From: JAWSVE01 sp050789445
Lineage (GTDB): Bacteria; Pseudomonadota; Gammaproteobacteria; Pseudomonadales; Cellvibrionaceae
Reading direction: 5' to 3'
Assembly (NCBI GenBank): GCA_050789445.1
Contig: JAILXR010000001.1
Coordinates: forward strand, 372,001 to 436,000
Length of the DNA: 64,000 nt
The stretch's first letter is position 1, and the number at the start of each line of letters is the position of its first letter. The notes under the pieces are model-generated. The model was not told the DNA's origin, did not search any database, and was given only the letters and a program-made list of their open reading frames with translations. The translations under genes and the position numbers were made by a program. This document shows positions 54,176 to 63,460 of the stretch, in pieces.

Positions 54176-55009
54176 GTGAATCAGACAAAGCCCATTCAAG
54201 TGATAGCGGTTACGGGTGGTAAAGGCGGGGTGGGTAAAACCAATTTGTCTGTCAATCTAAGTGTTGGCTTGGCTGAATTAGGCCGGCGAGTGTTGTTATT
54301 AGATGCTGATTTGGGTTTGGCGAATGTTGATGTATTGTTAGGGCTAAAGCCTAAAAAGACGTTGGCTGACGTTATCCAAGGTAAGGCTGATATGCGTGAA
54401 GTTGTGCTTAATGGACCTGGTGGAATAAGAGTGGTACCAGCTTCATCCGGTGTTCAACATATGGCGAGTTTAAATACTCACGAGCACGCAGCTCTTATTA
54501 ATGGTTTTAGTGAATTAGGCGATCAACTTGATGTCATGGTCGTAGATACAGCGGCTGGAATTTCTGAAACAGTGATTAGTTTTGTTAAAGCGAGCCAAGA
54601 AGTTTTAGTTGTTGTGTGTGATGAACCCTCATCGATTACAGATGCTTACGCGTTGATTAAAATATTAAATAAAGATCATGATATGTTTCGATTTAAAGTC
54701 GTTGCAAACATGACAAGAAGTACACAAGAAGGCGTTGCATTATTTAAAAAAATCAATCGAGTATGCGAGCAGTTTTTAGATGTTAGTTTGGATTACATGG
54801 GGCATATCCCTTTTGATGAAAACGTTCGATTAGCAGTTCAACACAGAGAGCCCTTACTCTCTTTTGCGCCTCGATGTAAAGCGTCTCAAGCTTTAAGATC
54901 AATATCAAAAAAAGTGGATGAGCTGCCATTGCCCAGAGCTGCAAGTGGCCATCTTGAATTTTTTGTTGAAAACTTATTGTCACATCAGTCAGAAGCGGCG
55001 AGTTGTTAA
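54176..55009 (+). CDS. fleN: MinD-like ATPase FleN (FlhG)
   Basis: FleN/FlhG limits flagellar number and restrains FleQ. The 277-residue product has the deviant Walker A GGKGGVGKTN (14-23), LLLDADLGLANVDVLLG, VVDTAAGIS and the MinD-like DEPSSITDAYALIK. The start is GTG, with AAGGAG 6 bases upstream. It follows flhF by about 105 bases and overlaps fliA by one base. It looks intact, unlike its partner FlhF. Confidence 0.95.
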   Translation: MNQTKPIQVIAVTGGKGGVGKTNLSVNLSVGLAELGRRVLLLDADLGLANVDVLLGLKPKKTLADVIQGKADMREVVLNGPGGIRVVPASSGVQHMASLNTHEHAALINGFSELGDQLDVMVVDTAAGISETVISFVKASQEVLVVVCDEPSSITDAYALIKILNKDHDMFRFKVVANMTRSTQEGVALFKKINRVCEQFLDVSLDYMGHIPFDENVRLAVQHREPLLSFAPRCKASQALRSISKKVDELPLPRAASGHLEFFVENLLSHQSEAASC

Positions 55010-55773
55010 TGATGGTTGGTGCTGATAATACATCAACGTATAGCAAGCCTGCTGGTCCGGTTATGTCGATTAATGTCGAAGATTATGCTGTGTTGGTGAA
55101 AAAAATTGCACATCACATGATGATGAGAATGCCTCCCAGTGTTCAAGTCGATGATTTAATTCAAGCGGGTATGATAGGGTTACTTGAAGCTTCTAGAAAA
55201 TACGATGGCAGTAAAGGAGCCAGCTTTGAGACTTATGCTGGTATTCGTATTAGGGGTTCAATTGTTGATGAAATGAGAAGAGGGGACTGGGTTCCTCGTT
55301 CTGTTCATCGCAATACACGAAAAATCGCAACTGCAATTAGTGCGATAGAAGGACGAACAGGCCGTGATCCTCTTGATCAAGAAGTTGCAGAAGAGCTCGA
55401 TATGACGATCGAGGAATACCACACAATTTTACACGATTCAGTCTCGAGTCGTTTATACAGCTTCGAAGAGAATTATAACGAGGACGGTATTGGTTTAGAT
55501 GAATCGTCAGAACTGAGCCAACCATTAATCAGTCCATTAGAGCATGTTCAAAAAGAATCCCTGAAAAATTCTTTGGCGGCAGCAATGATGACTTTGCCAG
55601 AAAGAGAACGATTGGTTTTGGCTTTATATTACGACGAAGAGTTAAATCTAAAAGAAATAGGTGAAGTCATTGGCGTTAGCGAATCTCGCGTAAGTCAAAT
55701 TCATAGTCAAGCTGCTTTAAGACTTAAATCTAAAATGCTTTCTTGGGACGGTGAAGAAAACAACATTCAATAA
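55009..55773 (+). CDS. fliA: Flagellar sigma28 factor FliA
   Basis: FliA directs filament and chemotaxis gene transcription and is held by FlgM. The 254-residue product has region 2 (VDDLIQAGMIGLLEASRKYD, TYAGIRIRGSIVDEMRRGDWVPRSV), region 3 and region 4 (ERLVLALYYDEELNLKEIGEVIGVSESRVSQIHSQA). ATG 55009, overlapping the fleN stop, is chosen; an ATG one codon later is equally possible. Length is standard. Confidence 0.97.
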   Translation: MMVGADNTSTYSKPAGPVMSINVEDYAVLVKKIAHHMMMRMPPSVQVDDLIQAGMIGLLEASRKYDGSKGASFETYAGIRIRGSIVDEMRRGDWVPRSVHRNTRKIATAISAIEGRTGRDPLDQEVAEELDMTIEEYHTILHDSVSSRLYSFEENYNEDGIGLDESSELSQPLISPLEHVQKESLKNSLAAAMMTLPERERLVLALYYDEELNLKEIGEVIGVSESRVSQIHSQAALRLKSKMLSWDGEENNIQ

Positions 55774-56081
55774 TAATCAAAAAAATCTAATCTAATAAAT
55801 GCTCGCACTTTAAATCAAAAGGGACATAGTTTTTTGTTTTCTATCCCATCGATTTTTCACTTCTTTCCATACAGTTCTATCAATCAAATACTAAATATTA
55901 TATTTCAACTGATGTCTTTGTAGTCCTCTTCATCGATATTCTCAAAGCCCCTTCGTTAATTCGAATGTTATTTTGTCTATTTAACCAAAATCGCCAGATA
56001 AAAACCGTTAAAAACTGGATACCATCTAATCAGTGACTAGACTGAAATAGAGGAATATTTTATTGATTGATGGAGGTTGCA
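55774..56081. other. Intergenic region fliA-cheY (308 bases)
   Basis: It contains a weak imperfect hairpin (GGGACATAG 55821-55829 / CTATCCC 55841-55847) that may end fliA. GCCAGATAA near 55993 resembles a sigma28 -10 with one extra base, but has no -35 at the right spacing. No coding frame. The cheY promoter is not clear. Confidence 0.5.
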
Positions 56082-56468
56082 TTGGACACCAGCATGAAAA
56101 TTTTGATTGTTGACGATTTTTCAACAATGAGGCGAATTATCAAAAACCTACTTCGTGACTTAGGTTTTGAAAATACACATGAAGCAGATGACGGGACGAC
56201 GGCTTTGCCGATGTTACAAGACGGTGATTACGACTTTCTGGTGACTGACTGGAATATGCCCGGTATGTCTGGAATCGATCTATTAAAAGCGATTAGGTCC
56301 GATGAATCATTATCTTCATTGCCTGCTTTAATGGTGACGGCTGAAGCAAAGCGAGAACAAATCATCGAAGCTGCTCAAGCAGGTGTTAACGGTTATGTTG
56401 TTAAACCGTTTACTGCTCAAATCTTAAAAGAGAAAATAGATAAGATTTTTGAGCGCGTTGAAGGATAG
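56082..56468 (+). CDS. cheY: Chemotaxis response regulator CheY
   Basis: CheY-P binds FliM and switches motor direction. The receiver starts MKILIVDDFSTMRRIIKNLLRDLGF and has phospho-Asp in LVTDWNMPG (D52 from the ATG at 56094), and a C-terminal NGYVVKPFTAQ. The ribosome site GGAGG (56072-56076) is 5 bases before an in-frame TTG at 56082 and 17 before the ATG at 56094, so TTG is likely the start (128 residues, four more than Pseudomonas CheY). An ATG at 56070 would overlap the ribosome site. Confidence 0.93.
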   Translation: MDTSMKILIVDDFSTMRRIIKNLLRDLGFENTHEADDGTTALPMLQDGDYDFLVTDWNMPGMSGIDLLKAIRSDESLSSLPALMVTAEAKREQIIEAAQAGVNGYVVKPFTAQILKEKIDKIFERVEG

Positions 56469-56493
56469 ATGATAATTTTAGGTATATGGATCG

Positions 56494-57366
56494 ATGGGGT
56501 CTCGTCAATCAATGGATAGTAAACAGAAAAAAAACAATACTTCAGGAAGTGAAGATGAAAGCACTTTGACTTTTCATATGTGCGATAAAAACGTCTTTGC
56601 TTCAGATTTAGAAGCGCATTCACGGTCTTTGCTTGAACATTTAGAGAGTAAAAACTACAAAGATGCTTCTCACATTATTTCAAACATAATCGATACGCGA
56701 GACCAAAAAATATTTAGCGCCGTAGGTCAGCTGACACGAGCATTACATGAGGCAATTGTTAATTTTAATATTGATGAGAGCAATCAGCCCGCTATAGAAA
56801 ACCATAAAAATAAAGTTATCGACAACTTTGAAATCCAAGATGCATCAGATCGCTTGAATTATGTGATCTCTTTGACAAGAAAAGCCGCTGATAAAACCAT
56901 GGATATGATTGAAGAATCTGCGCCTATTGCAGCGGATCTTGGAGATGAAGCGAAAATTTTAAAAGAAGAGTGGATAAAACTTCGCCGGAGGGAAGTGACA
57001 AAAAATGAGTTTACTATTTTGTATCAGCGTGTTGATGGATTTCTTGACAGCATGTGTACTGGTACAGAAAAAATAAATTCGAATTTGCAAACAATTTTAG
57101 TAGAGCAAGGTTTTCAAGATTTAACGGGCCAGGTCTTAACGAAGGTTATTTCGTTAGTCAAAGATGTGGAGTCGGAGTTGGTCAATTTAGTACGGATGGC
57201 GGGTCAGGTTGAACAAGTTACGGGAATAGACTCTATTAAAAATCCGAAGAAGAGAACGGAAAAAAATAGTGCTGGTGAAGGGCCGCAAATTCACGCAGAA
57301 AAAAGAGATGATGTGATGAATGGTCAAGATGATGTGGATGATCTTTTATCGATCTTAGGTTTTTAG
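56494..57366 (+). CDS. cheZ: CheY-P phosphatase CheZ
   Basis: CheZ removes phosphate from CheY. The 290-residue helical product has the active-site block LVEQGFQDLTGQVLTKVISLV (Gln in EQGFQDL) and the C-terminal CheY-binding helix DDVDDLLSILGF. The N-terminus is polar and variable; ATGs at 56494 and 56512 are both possible. It is slightly longer than usual because of N-terminal and linker residues. It follows cheY closely. Confidence 0.94.
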   Translation: MGSRQSMDSKQKKNNTSGSEDESTLTFHMCDKNVFASDLEAHSRSLLEHLESKNYKDASHIISNIIDTRDQKIFSAVGQLTRALHEAIVNFNIDESNQPAIENHKNKVIDNFEIQDASDRLNYVISLTRKAADKTMDMIEESAPIAADLGDEAKILKEEWIKLRRREVTKNEFTILYQRVDGFLDSMCTGTEKINSNLQTILVEQGFQDLTGQVLTKVISLVKDVESELVNLVRMAGQVEQVTGIDSIKNPKKRTEKNSAGEGPQIHAEKRDDVMNGQDDVDDLLSILGF

Positions 57367-57421
57367 TTTTATTATAAAGGCGATTAATAGAATCGTTATT
57401 TTTTTGTATTAGGAATCTATC

Positions 57422-59611
57422 ATGAGTTTTTCAGATGATTACGACATTTTACAAGATTTTCTCACGGAAGTTGCGGAGATTTTGGAGTTGTTATCAGAGC
57501 AGCTCGTAGAACTTGAGCAAAGACCAGAAGATACTGATTTATTAAATGCGATCTTCAGAGGGTTCCACACCGTTAAAGGTGGCGCAGGTTTTTTACAGCT
57601 CGACGCTATGGTTGAGTGCTGTCATGTGACAGAAAACCTTTTTGATGTTTTAAGAAACCATAAGAGAAAGGTCACCCCATCTTTGATGGACGTAGTTCTG
57701 CTCTCATTAGATGCGATCAATGCTCAGTTCGAGCAAGTATCAAATAAAATTGAGCCTGACCCAGCAGATCCTGATCTTATTTCAGCATTAACAAAATTAG
57801 TGAATGGTGAAGATTTGACTCCTGCTTCATCTTCCCAGCCAAAAAGTGCCACTGTAGGGGCTAAAGAAAGTCTAAAACCTTTAACAGAAGAAGCTGATCC
57901 TTTAACAAATAAGGATAATAGAAATAAGCCGGTTACAGACAGTGAGTTCGAAGAATTACTCGACGCTATTGAAAATAATCATCCCCCAAAAGATTCATCG
58001 GAAATACCAAGTGATAATGACGAAATTACGGAAGATGAATTCGAAGCTCTTTTAGATCAATTACACGGTAAAAAAAATAAAATACAAGGTTCTGTAAATG
58101 TAAGTAGTAACAAGTCGCAAGAAAATAATGTTGATCAAAAAGATACCACCGCGAAAAAAGCAGTGACAGAAAAGTCTCCCGAAGATATTAATGAAGATGA
58201 ATTTGAAGCATTACTGGATCAGTTGCATGGGGAAGGCCATGCGCCGGGGAGCTTGTCGCAAAAAACTCAAATAGAATCAAAGCCAGATTTGAAAGATATT
58301 CCTGTTTCTGAAAAATTTTCTAGTGATAAGAAGTCCCAGAAGAATGTAGTGAAGAGCTCTGCTTCAATAGATACTAACGAAAAAAAATCTTCTTCAAGTA
58401 ATCAGTCTTCTTCCGTGCCAGCGAAACCGCCTGCAAATGTAGCGACAGTAGAAACAACCGTGCGGGTTGATACACAACGACTTGATGACATTATGAATAT
58501 GGTGGGTGAGTTAGTACTCGTTCGAAATCGTTTAGTGCGCTTGGGAACTGAAAGTGATGATGAAGAATTAAATAAAGCGGTTTCAAATCTAGATGTTGTG
58601 ACGGCAGATTTACAATCATCTGTTATGAAAACACGTATGCAACCAATCAAAAAAGTGTTTGGAAGATTTCCGCGTGTTGTTCGTGATCTTGCAAGAAGTC
58701 TGAAAAAAGAAATAAGTCTAGAGCTTAAAGGCGAAGAAACGGATTTGGATAAAAACCTTGTTGAAGCATTGGCAGACCCTTTAGTGCATCTGGTTAGAAA
58801 TGCAGTAGATCATGGCATAGAAAATCCGGATATCAGAGAAGCTGCTGGAAAAAACAGAGTAGGAAAAATTGTATTATCTGCGGAGCAAGAAGGCGATCAT
58901 ATTCTTCTGTCAATCACTGATGATGGCGCGGGTATGGATCCCGACTCGCTCAGAGATAAAGCAGTAGAAAAAGGACTATACGATGAAGATGCTGCATCAC
59001 GACTCACTGATACAGAAGCATTTGAGTTAATTTTCGCACCAGGGTTTTCGACCAAAACGGAAATCTCTGATGTGTCTGGTCGTGGCGTAGGTATGGATGT
59101 TGTGAAAACAAAAATCACTCAGCTAAATGGAACAATAGAAATTACATCGGCGTTGGGTGAGGGCAGTCGTTTAAATATTAAGGTGCCTCTTACTTTGGCA
59201 ATAATGCCGACTTTGATGATTATGTTAGAGCATCAAACATTTGCTTTGCCCTTGGTAAGCGTTAATGAAATATTTCATATGGATTTAACGCAATCTAATG
59301 TGATCGATGGCCAAGAATGCGTTTCTATCAGGAATAAAGCAATTCCTATCTTTCATTTAAAGAAATGGTTAGTGCATCAATATACTGATCAGCCTCCAGC
59401 AGAATCGGCACATGTTGTGATCGTGACTGTTGGGAATCAACGTGTTGGTTTTGTGGTAGATCAATTAGTTGGTCAAGAAGAAGTTGTGATTAAACCATTA
59501 GGTAAAATGTTACAAGGTACGCCAGGTATGGCTGGTGCTACCATAACGGGCGACGGAACTATCGCATTAATATTGGATGTACCCAGCATGCTAAAAAAAT
59601 ACGCACATTAA
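57422..59611 (+). CDS. cheA: Chemotaxis histidine kinase CheA
   Basis: CheA phosphorylates CheY and CheB in the receptor array. P1 Hpt domain with H49 (GFHTVKGGAGFL), then a long linker where a classical P2 would be; it has three copies of an acidic motif: VTDSEFEELLDAI (171-183), ITEDEFEALLDQLHG (202-216) and INEDEFEALLDQLHG (256-270). P3 dimerisation, P4 kinase (NAVDHGIENPD, DDGAGMD, GRGVGMDVVKT) and P5 CheW-like regulatory domain are intact. Length 729. It heads cheA-cheB-motCD. Confidence 0.96.
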   Translation: MSFSDDYDILQDFLTEVAEILELLSEQLVELEQRPEDTDLLNAIFRGFHTVKGGAGFLQLDAMVECCHVTENLFDVLRNHKRKVTPSLMDVVLLSLDAINAQFEQVSNKIEPDPADPDLISALTKLVNGEDLTPASSSQPKSATVGAKESLKPLTEEADPLTNKDNRNKPVTDSEFEELLDAIENNHPPKDSSEIPSDNDEITEDEFEALLDQLHGKKNKIQGSVNVSSNKSQENNVDQKDTTAKKAVTEKSPEDINEDEFEALLDQLHGEGHAPGSLSQKTQIESKPDLKDIPVSEKFSSDKKSQKNVVKSSASIDTNEKKSSSSNQSSSVPAKPPANVATVETTVRVDTQRLDDIMNMVGELVLVRNRLVRLGTESDDEELNKAVSNLDVVTADLQSSVMKTRMQPIKKVFGRFPRVVRDLARSLKKEISLELKGEETDLDKNLVEALADPLVHLVRNAVDHGIENPDIREAAGKNRVGKIVLSAEQEGDHILLSITDDGAGMDPDSLRDKAVEKGLYDEDAASRLTDTEAFELIFAPGFSTKTEISDVSGRGVGMDVVKTKITQLNGTIEITSALGEGSRLNIKVPLTLAIMPTLMIMLEHQTFALPLVSVNEIFHMDLTQSNVIDGQECVSIRNKAIPIFHLKKWLVHQYTDQPPAESAHVVIVTVGNQRVGFVVDQLVGQEEVVIKPLGKMLQGTPGMAGATITGDGTIALILDVPSMLKKYAH

Positions 59612-59661
59612 TTTCGTTTGCGAAGAAGGAATACTTGTTAATGGTTTTGGATCTTTAATAT

Positions 59662-60891
59662 ATGCCCTATAAAGTTTTAATTGTTGATGACTCAAGTTTT
59701 TTTCAGCGTCGTCTAAATGAAATTATTAGCGATCATCCTGAATTAACTGTTGTTGGAACAGCAAAGGATGGAAGAGAAGCAATAGAAAAAGCATCAACCT
59801 TATTGCCTGATATCATTACGATGGATTATGAAATGCCTGTTTTAGATGGTGTTTCAGCCGTGAGAGAAATTGTTGCCAAGCAAGGACTTCCTATCTTAAT
59901 GTTCTCTTCATTAACATCTGAAGGTGCGCGTATTACATTAGATGCATTAGACGCGGGTGCTGTTGATTTTATAGCAAAAGATTTTTCAGAAATATCTCAT
60001 AATGCTGAAGCTGTTAAAAAAAGCTTGCAAGAAAGAATTTTAAGAATCGTTAAAAATCATCGTATAGGAAAAGTTTTTCGTCCGAGTGGTAAATCGGATT
60101 TATTAAAGGATAAGAGTAATGGGTCCCCTAGGAAAACACCTTTTGATTTTGAAACCATAACGAAAGATCTCCCCAAAAAAACGTCTTTTAGTTCTTCTTC
60201 ATCAATAGAAGAAGCGCGTTACACTAATACCCCCGCAGATCTTTTATCTTTAGATACTGAATTAACAGAAAAGAGTACTCCGTTACCTCACTGTCGTGAA
60301 AAAGCCGTTTCCCCAGAACTGAAGAATACAATTCGATTGTTGACGATTGGTGCATCAACAGGTGGCCCCGTTGCTTTAACTGAATTACTTAAATCACTGC
60401 CTAGAAATTTTTCATTACCGATTATATTAATTCAACACATGCCTTCAAATTTCACGGAGGCATTTGCCGAGCGCTTAAATCGATTGTGTAATATTGAAGT
60501 TAGGCAGGCTAAAGATGGCGATAAATTAAAAGCGGGATTGGCTCTGCTGGCACCTGGCGGTACCCAAATGATGTTGGATCCCTCAGCGAGAGGAACTCTT
60601 CGAGTGATTCCAGGTGATAACCGAGTGAATTACAGACCATCGGTAGACATTACTTTTGCATCAGCTGCAAAGGTATATGGTTCAAAAACCTTGGGTATCA
60701 TTTTGACGGGAATGGGCTGTGATGGATGTGAGGGGGCTCGCTTATTAAAGCAAAGTGGCGCTGTGATTTGGTCACAAGATAAAGAAACCAGTGTTATTTA
60801 CGGAATGCCAATGGCTGTTGCAAAAGCAAATTTAACAGATTGTGTTATGCCACTACCAATGCTCGGTACAAAGCTTGCAGAGCTTTTTTAG
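59662..60891 (+). CDS. cheB: Chemoreceptor methylesterase CheB
   Basis: CheB removes methyl groups added by CheR. The receiver has phospho-Asp D55 (IITMDYEMPVLDG). The esterase has the catalytic triad S232 (IGASTGGP), H259 (IQHMPSNFTEAFAERL) and D354 (TGMGCDG). Length 409 is a little above usual because of a Ser/Lys-rich linker (about 145-220). It lies 50 bases after cheA. Confidence 0.95.
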   Translation: MPYKVLIVDDSSFFQRRLNEIISDHPELTVVGTAKDGREAIEKASTLLPDIITMDYEMPVLDGVSAVREIVAKQGLPILMFSSLTSEGARITLDALDAGAVDFIAKDFSEISHNAEAVKKSLQERILRIVKNHRIGKVFRPSGKSDLLKDKSNGSPRKTPFDFETITKDLPKKTSFSSSSSIEEARYTNTPADLLSLDTELTEKSTPLPHCREKAVSPELKNTIRLLTIGASTGGPVALTELLKSLPRNFSLPIILIQHMPSNFTEAFAERLNRLCNIEVRQAKDGDKLKAGLALLAPGGTQMMLDPSARGTLRVIPGDNRVNYRPSVDITFASAAKVYGSKTLGIILTGMGCDGCEGARLLKQSGAVIWSQDKETSVIYGMPMAVAKANLTDCVMPLPMLGTKLAELF

Positions 60892-61004
60892 TTGTTCATT
60901 TATTTCAATATAGGCGTCAAAAAAATAACACTTTGGTACGGCGTGTGTATTGTTAAAAAATACAGTTAGAAGTCATGTTGTTAGTAAATTAGGTATTGAT
61001 AAAT

Positions 61005-61748
61005 ATGGATATGTTAACCCTCGTTGGTCTACTTCTAGGATTTGGGGCATTGATTGGTGGAAATATTCTCGAGGGTGGGACGTTTCAATCACTACTTAAT
61101 GGTCCAGCAGCTATTATTGTATTTGGTGGAACGTTAGGCGCAGCTATGTTGCAAACGCCGAGTAAAACACTCTCGCGAGCTTTTAAAATGGTGGTGTGGG
61201 TATTGGTTCCGCCTAAATATGTTTTTAGTACGGGTGTAAAACGTATCGTTCGATGGGCAAATGCAGCGCGTAAAGAAGGTTTACTGGGTTTGGAAGCAAT
61301 TGCGGATTCTGAAAAAGATAAATTTGCTAGAAAAGGATTGCAATTGTTGGTTGACGGCAGTGAGCCAGAATCGATTCGTCATGTACTGGAAGCAGACTTG
61401 TATGTCAGCGAGCAGCGTGATCATGATGCGATTAAATTCTTTGAAAGTATGGGCGGCTATTCACCGACTATTGGCATCATTGGCGCGGTGATTGGATTAA
61501 TTCACGTGATGAGAAATCTTGCCGACCCCAGTGAATTGGGTCCAGGTATTGCCGTCGCATTTGTTGCAACAATATACGGCGTTGCTTTTGCTAACTTATT
61601 GTTAATTCCTGTCGCTAATAAATTAAAAATGTGTCTCCACGAACAATCACAATTTAAAGAGCTTTTGATTGAAGGAATTATTGCGATAGCTGAAGGTGAA
61701 AACCCAAGAGCAATTCAAGTGAAACTGAATGGCTACTTGGTGCAATGA
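61005..61748 (+). CDS. motC: Flagellar stator protein MotC (MotA family)
   Basis: MotC forms the stator with MotD. The 247-residue product has four TM helices with the MotA family block SMGGYSPTIGIIGAVIGLIHVMRNLADPSELGPGIAVAFVATIYGVAFANLLLIP, parted here, and a cytosolic loop for FliG. ATG 61005 is chosen over an in-frame TTG at 60996; AGG lies 11 bases upstream. MotCD is one of two stators in Pseudomonas; no motAB pair is in this window. Confidence 0.93.
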   Translation: MDMLTLVGLLLGFGALIGGNILEGGTFQSLLNGPAAIIVFGGTLGAAMLQTPSKTLSRAFKMVVWVLVPPKYVFSTGVKRIVRWANAARKEGLLGLEAIADSEKDKFARKGLQLLVDGSEPESIRHVLEADLYVSEQRDHDAIKFFESMGGYSPTIGIIGAVIGLIHVMRNLADPSELGPGIAVAFVATIYGVAFANLLLIPVANKLKMCLHEQSQFKELLIEGIIAIAEGENPRAIQVKLNGYLVQ

Positions 61749-61769
61749 TAAGCGAAGAAGCGATTTAAG

Positions 61770-62765
61770 ATGCGAAGACGAGCAGTTGAAATAGAAGTTG
61801 ATCATGACCGATGGCTTGTGTCTTATTCGGATTTTGTCACTCTATTGTTTGCATTTTTTGTAGTGATGTATTCAATCTCACAAGTGAATGAAGGGAAATA
61901 CAAAGTATTATCCAGTGAGTTATTAGAGGCGTTTAGCGTAACGCCTTCTGCGATAAATCCTATTCAAATAGGTGATCCTACCGTCTCCAATGATCCCTCG
62001 GTAATTGATAATTCTACAGAAGATGATGAAGACAAAAAGTCCACTCAAGAAGAATCAGATTTAACAGCATTGTCAGATCAATTTGTTGAGCAATTTTCTG
62101 ACTTGATGACAGACAATAAATTAAAAGTCTTCGGTAATGAATTGTGGTTAGAGATTGAATTAGATTCGAATGTTTTGTTTTCTTCTGGTCGAGCTACACC
62201 TAGTAACGAAGCTGAAAGTATTTTTGAGGATGTTGCAGATATTCTTGGTCAATTCAATAACCCTGTTCAGGTTGAAGGGTTTACCGATAACGTGCCGATT
62301 AATAATCAACGATTTAATAATAATTGGGAGCTGTCATCTGCTAGGGCAGCGTCTGTTGTTGAGCTGCTGGAATCTAACGGTATTGCACCAAAAAGATTAA
62401 GTGCTGTTGGTTATGGCGAACATCGTCCAATTGTTGAAAACACGACAGCGGAGGGTCGCTCTCAAAATCGTCGTGTGGTCTTAATGATTTCACGTGAGAC
62501 AACTGAAAGGCCACGCCTTGAAACCGAATCTCAGATAGAAGAGGCTCTTTTGCTTAGTGCCGATTCTCTAAGTAATGATAATGAAGAAATCGAACTTGAA
62601 ACACGAGATGAATCGGATGAAGGTTCAAGCGAACCTCAAGAACCTTTGATTGCACCTATTAAGTTAGATAATGGCGGATTGTTATTTACGAGTGATCCAG
62701 AGTTGCGTCGCCGCAATTTGACGGGTAATAACGCCGAAAATAACAACGGTAATGAAAGTGAATAA
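61770..62765 (+). CDS. motD: Flagellar stator protein MotD (MotB family)
   Basis: MotD binds peptidoglycan and conducts the driving ion. It starts with an Arg-rich end, then the single TM with ion-binding Asp D21 (WLVSYSDFVTLLFAFFVVMYS). The OmpA domain (about 120-245) has NNWELSSARAASVVELL and GYGEHRP. The 331 residues include a longer acidic C-terminal tail. The Asp-Phe-Val context resembles proton-type stators, but ion choice cannot be fixed from sequence alone. Confidence 0.93.
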   Translation: MRRRAVEIEVDHDRWLVSYSDFVTLLFAFFVVMYSISQVNEGKYKVLSSELLEAFSVTPSAINPIQIGDPTVSNDPSVIDNSTEDDEDKKSTQEESDLTALSDQFVEQFSDLMTDNKLKVFGNELWLEIELDSNVLFSSGRATPSNEAESIFEDVADILGQFNNPVQVEGFTDNVPINNQRFNNNWELSSARAASVVELLESNGIAPKRLSAVGYGEHRPIVENTTAEGRSQNRRVVLMISRETTERPRLETESQIEEALLLSADSLSNDNEEIELETRDESDEGSSEPQEPLIAPIKLDNGGLLFTSDPELRRRNLTGNNAENNNGNESE

Positions 62766-62921
62766 ATTTGTGAGCTATTCTCTAAAGAGCGGCTGCACAA
62801 CCCTATATTTTTTGCTGTTAAGTTTGGCATGCATTCTGCTTTAACAGAAATAACATAATGTTTTTATTGGGAAGCCGTCAATTTATTGTCGCTCAATAAA
62901 GCATTTATAGAGAGGATACGT

Positions 62922-63407
62922 ATGAGCACTAATTCAGCTGAAATCGACTCGGTAGAAGATCCAACCCTTCAGTGGGTAACATTTAAGCTGGCGGGTGAAA
63001 TATACGGTATCAATGTGATGCAGGTTCAAGAGGTGTTGCGTTATTCAGAAATTGCTCCGGTACCTGGGGCTCCTGCTTACGTACTTGGCATTATTAATTT
63101 ACGGGGAAATGTTGTAACTGTTATTGATACTCGCCACCGCTTTGGTTTGATGTCTGGTGAGGTGAGTGAAAATACACGGATAGTTATTATTGAAGCTGAA
63201 AAACATGTCATCGGTATTTTGGTCGATAGTGTTGCAGAGGTCGTTTATCTAAAACAGTCCGAAATAGAAACGACTCCTAATGTAGGCACAGAGGATAACG
63301 CTAAATTTATTCAGGGTGTTTGTCACAAGAATGATGAACTTTTGATTTTAATTGAGCTCGACAAATTACTAACGGACGATGAGTGGGCTGATGTAGCTGC
63401 TTTTTAA
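62922..63407 (+). CDS. cheW: Chemotaxis coupling protein CheW
   Basis: CheW bridges chemoreceptors and CheA. The 161-residue product has the CheW fold: WVTFKLAGEIYGINVMQVQEVLRY, APAYVLGIINLRGNVVTVIDTRHRFGL, and a later VDSVAEVVYLKQSEIETTPN block. ATG 62922 is chosen because GAGGAT lies 5 bases upstream; an in-frame TTG at 62886 is weaker. In Pseudomonas parC and parP lie between motD and this gene; here the gap is 156 bases without them. Confidence 0.96.
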   Translation: MSTNSAEIDSVEDPTLQWVTFKLAGEIYGINVMQVQEVLRYSEIAPVPGAPAYVLGIINLRGNVVTVIDTRHRFGLMSGEVSENTRIVIIEAEKHVIGILVDSVAEVVYLKQSEIETTPNVGTEDNAKFIQGVCHKNDELLILIELDKLLTDDEWADVAAF

Positions 63408-63460
63408 TGTATTTCCAATTTTAGATAAACTGCTTTGAGAAAAATGCGCGAGGTGTTGTC

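Noticed and set aside
62840..62885. Possible sigma28 site before cheW (TAATGTTT ... GCCGTCAA)
   Set aside because: Spacing is 10 and the -10 matches poorly; not reliable.
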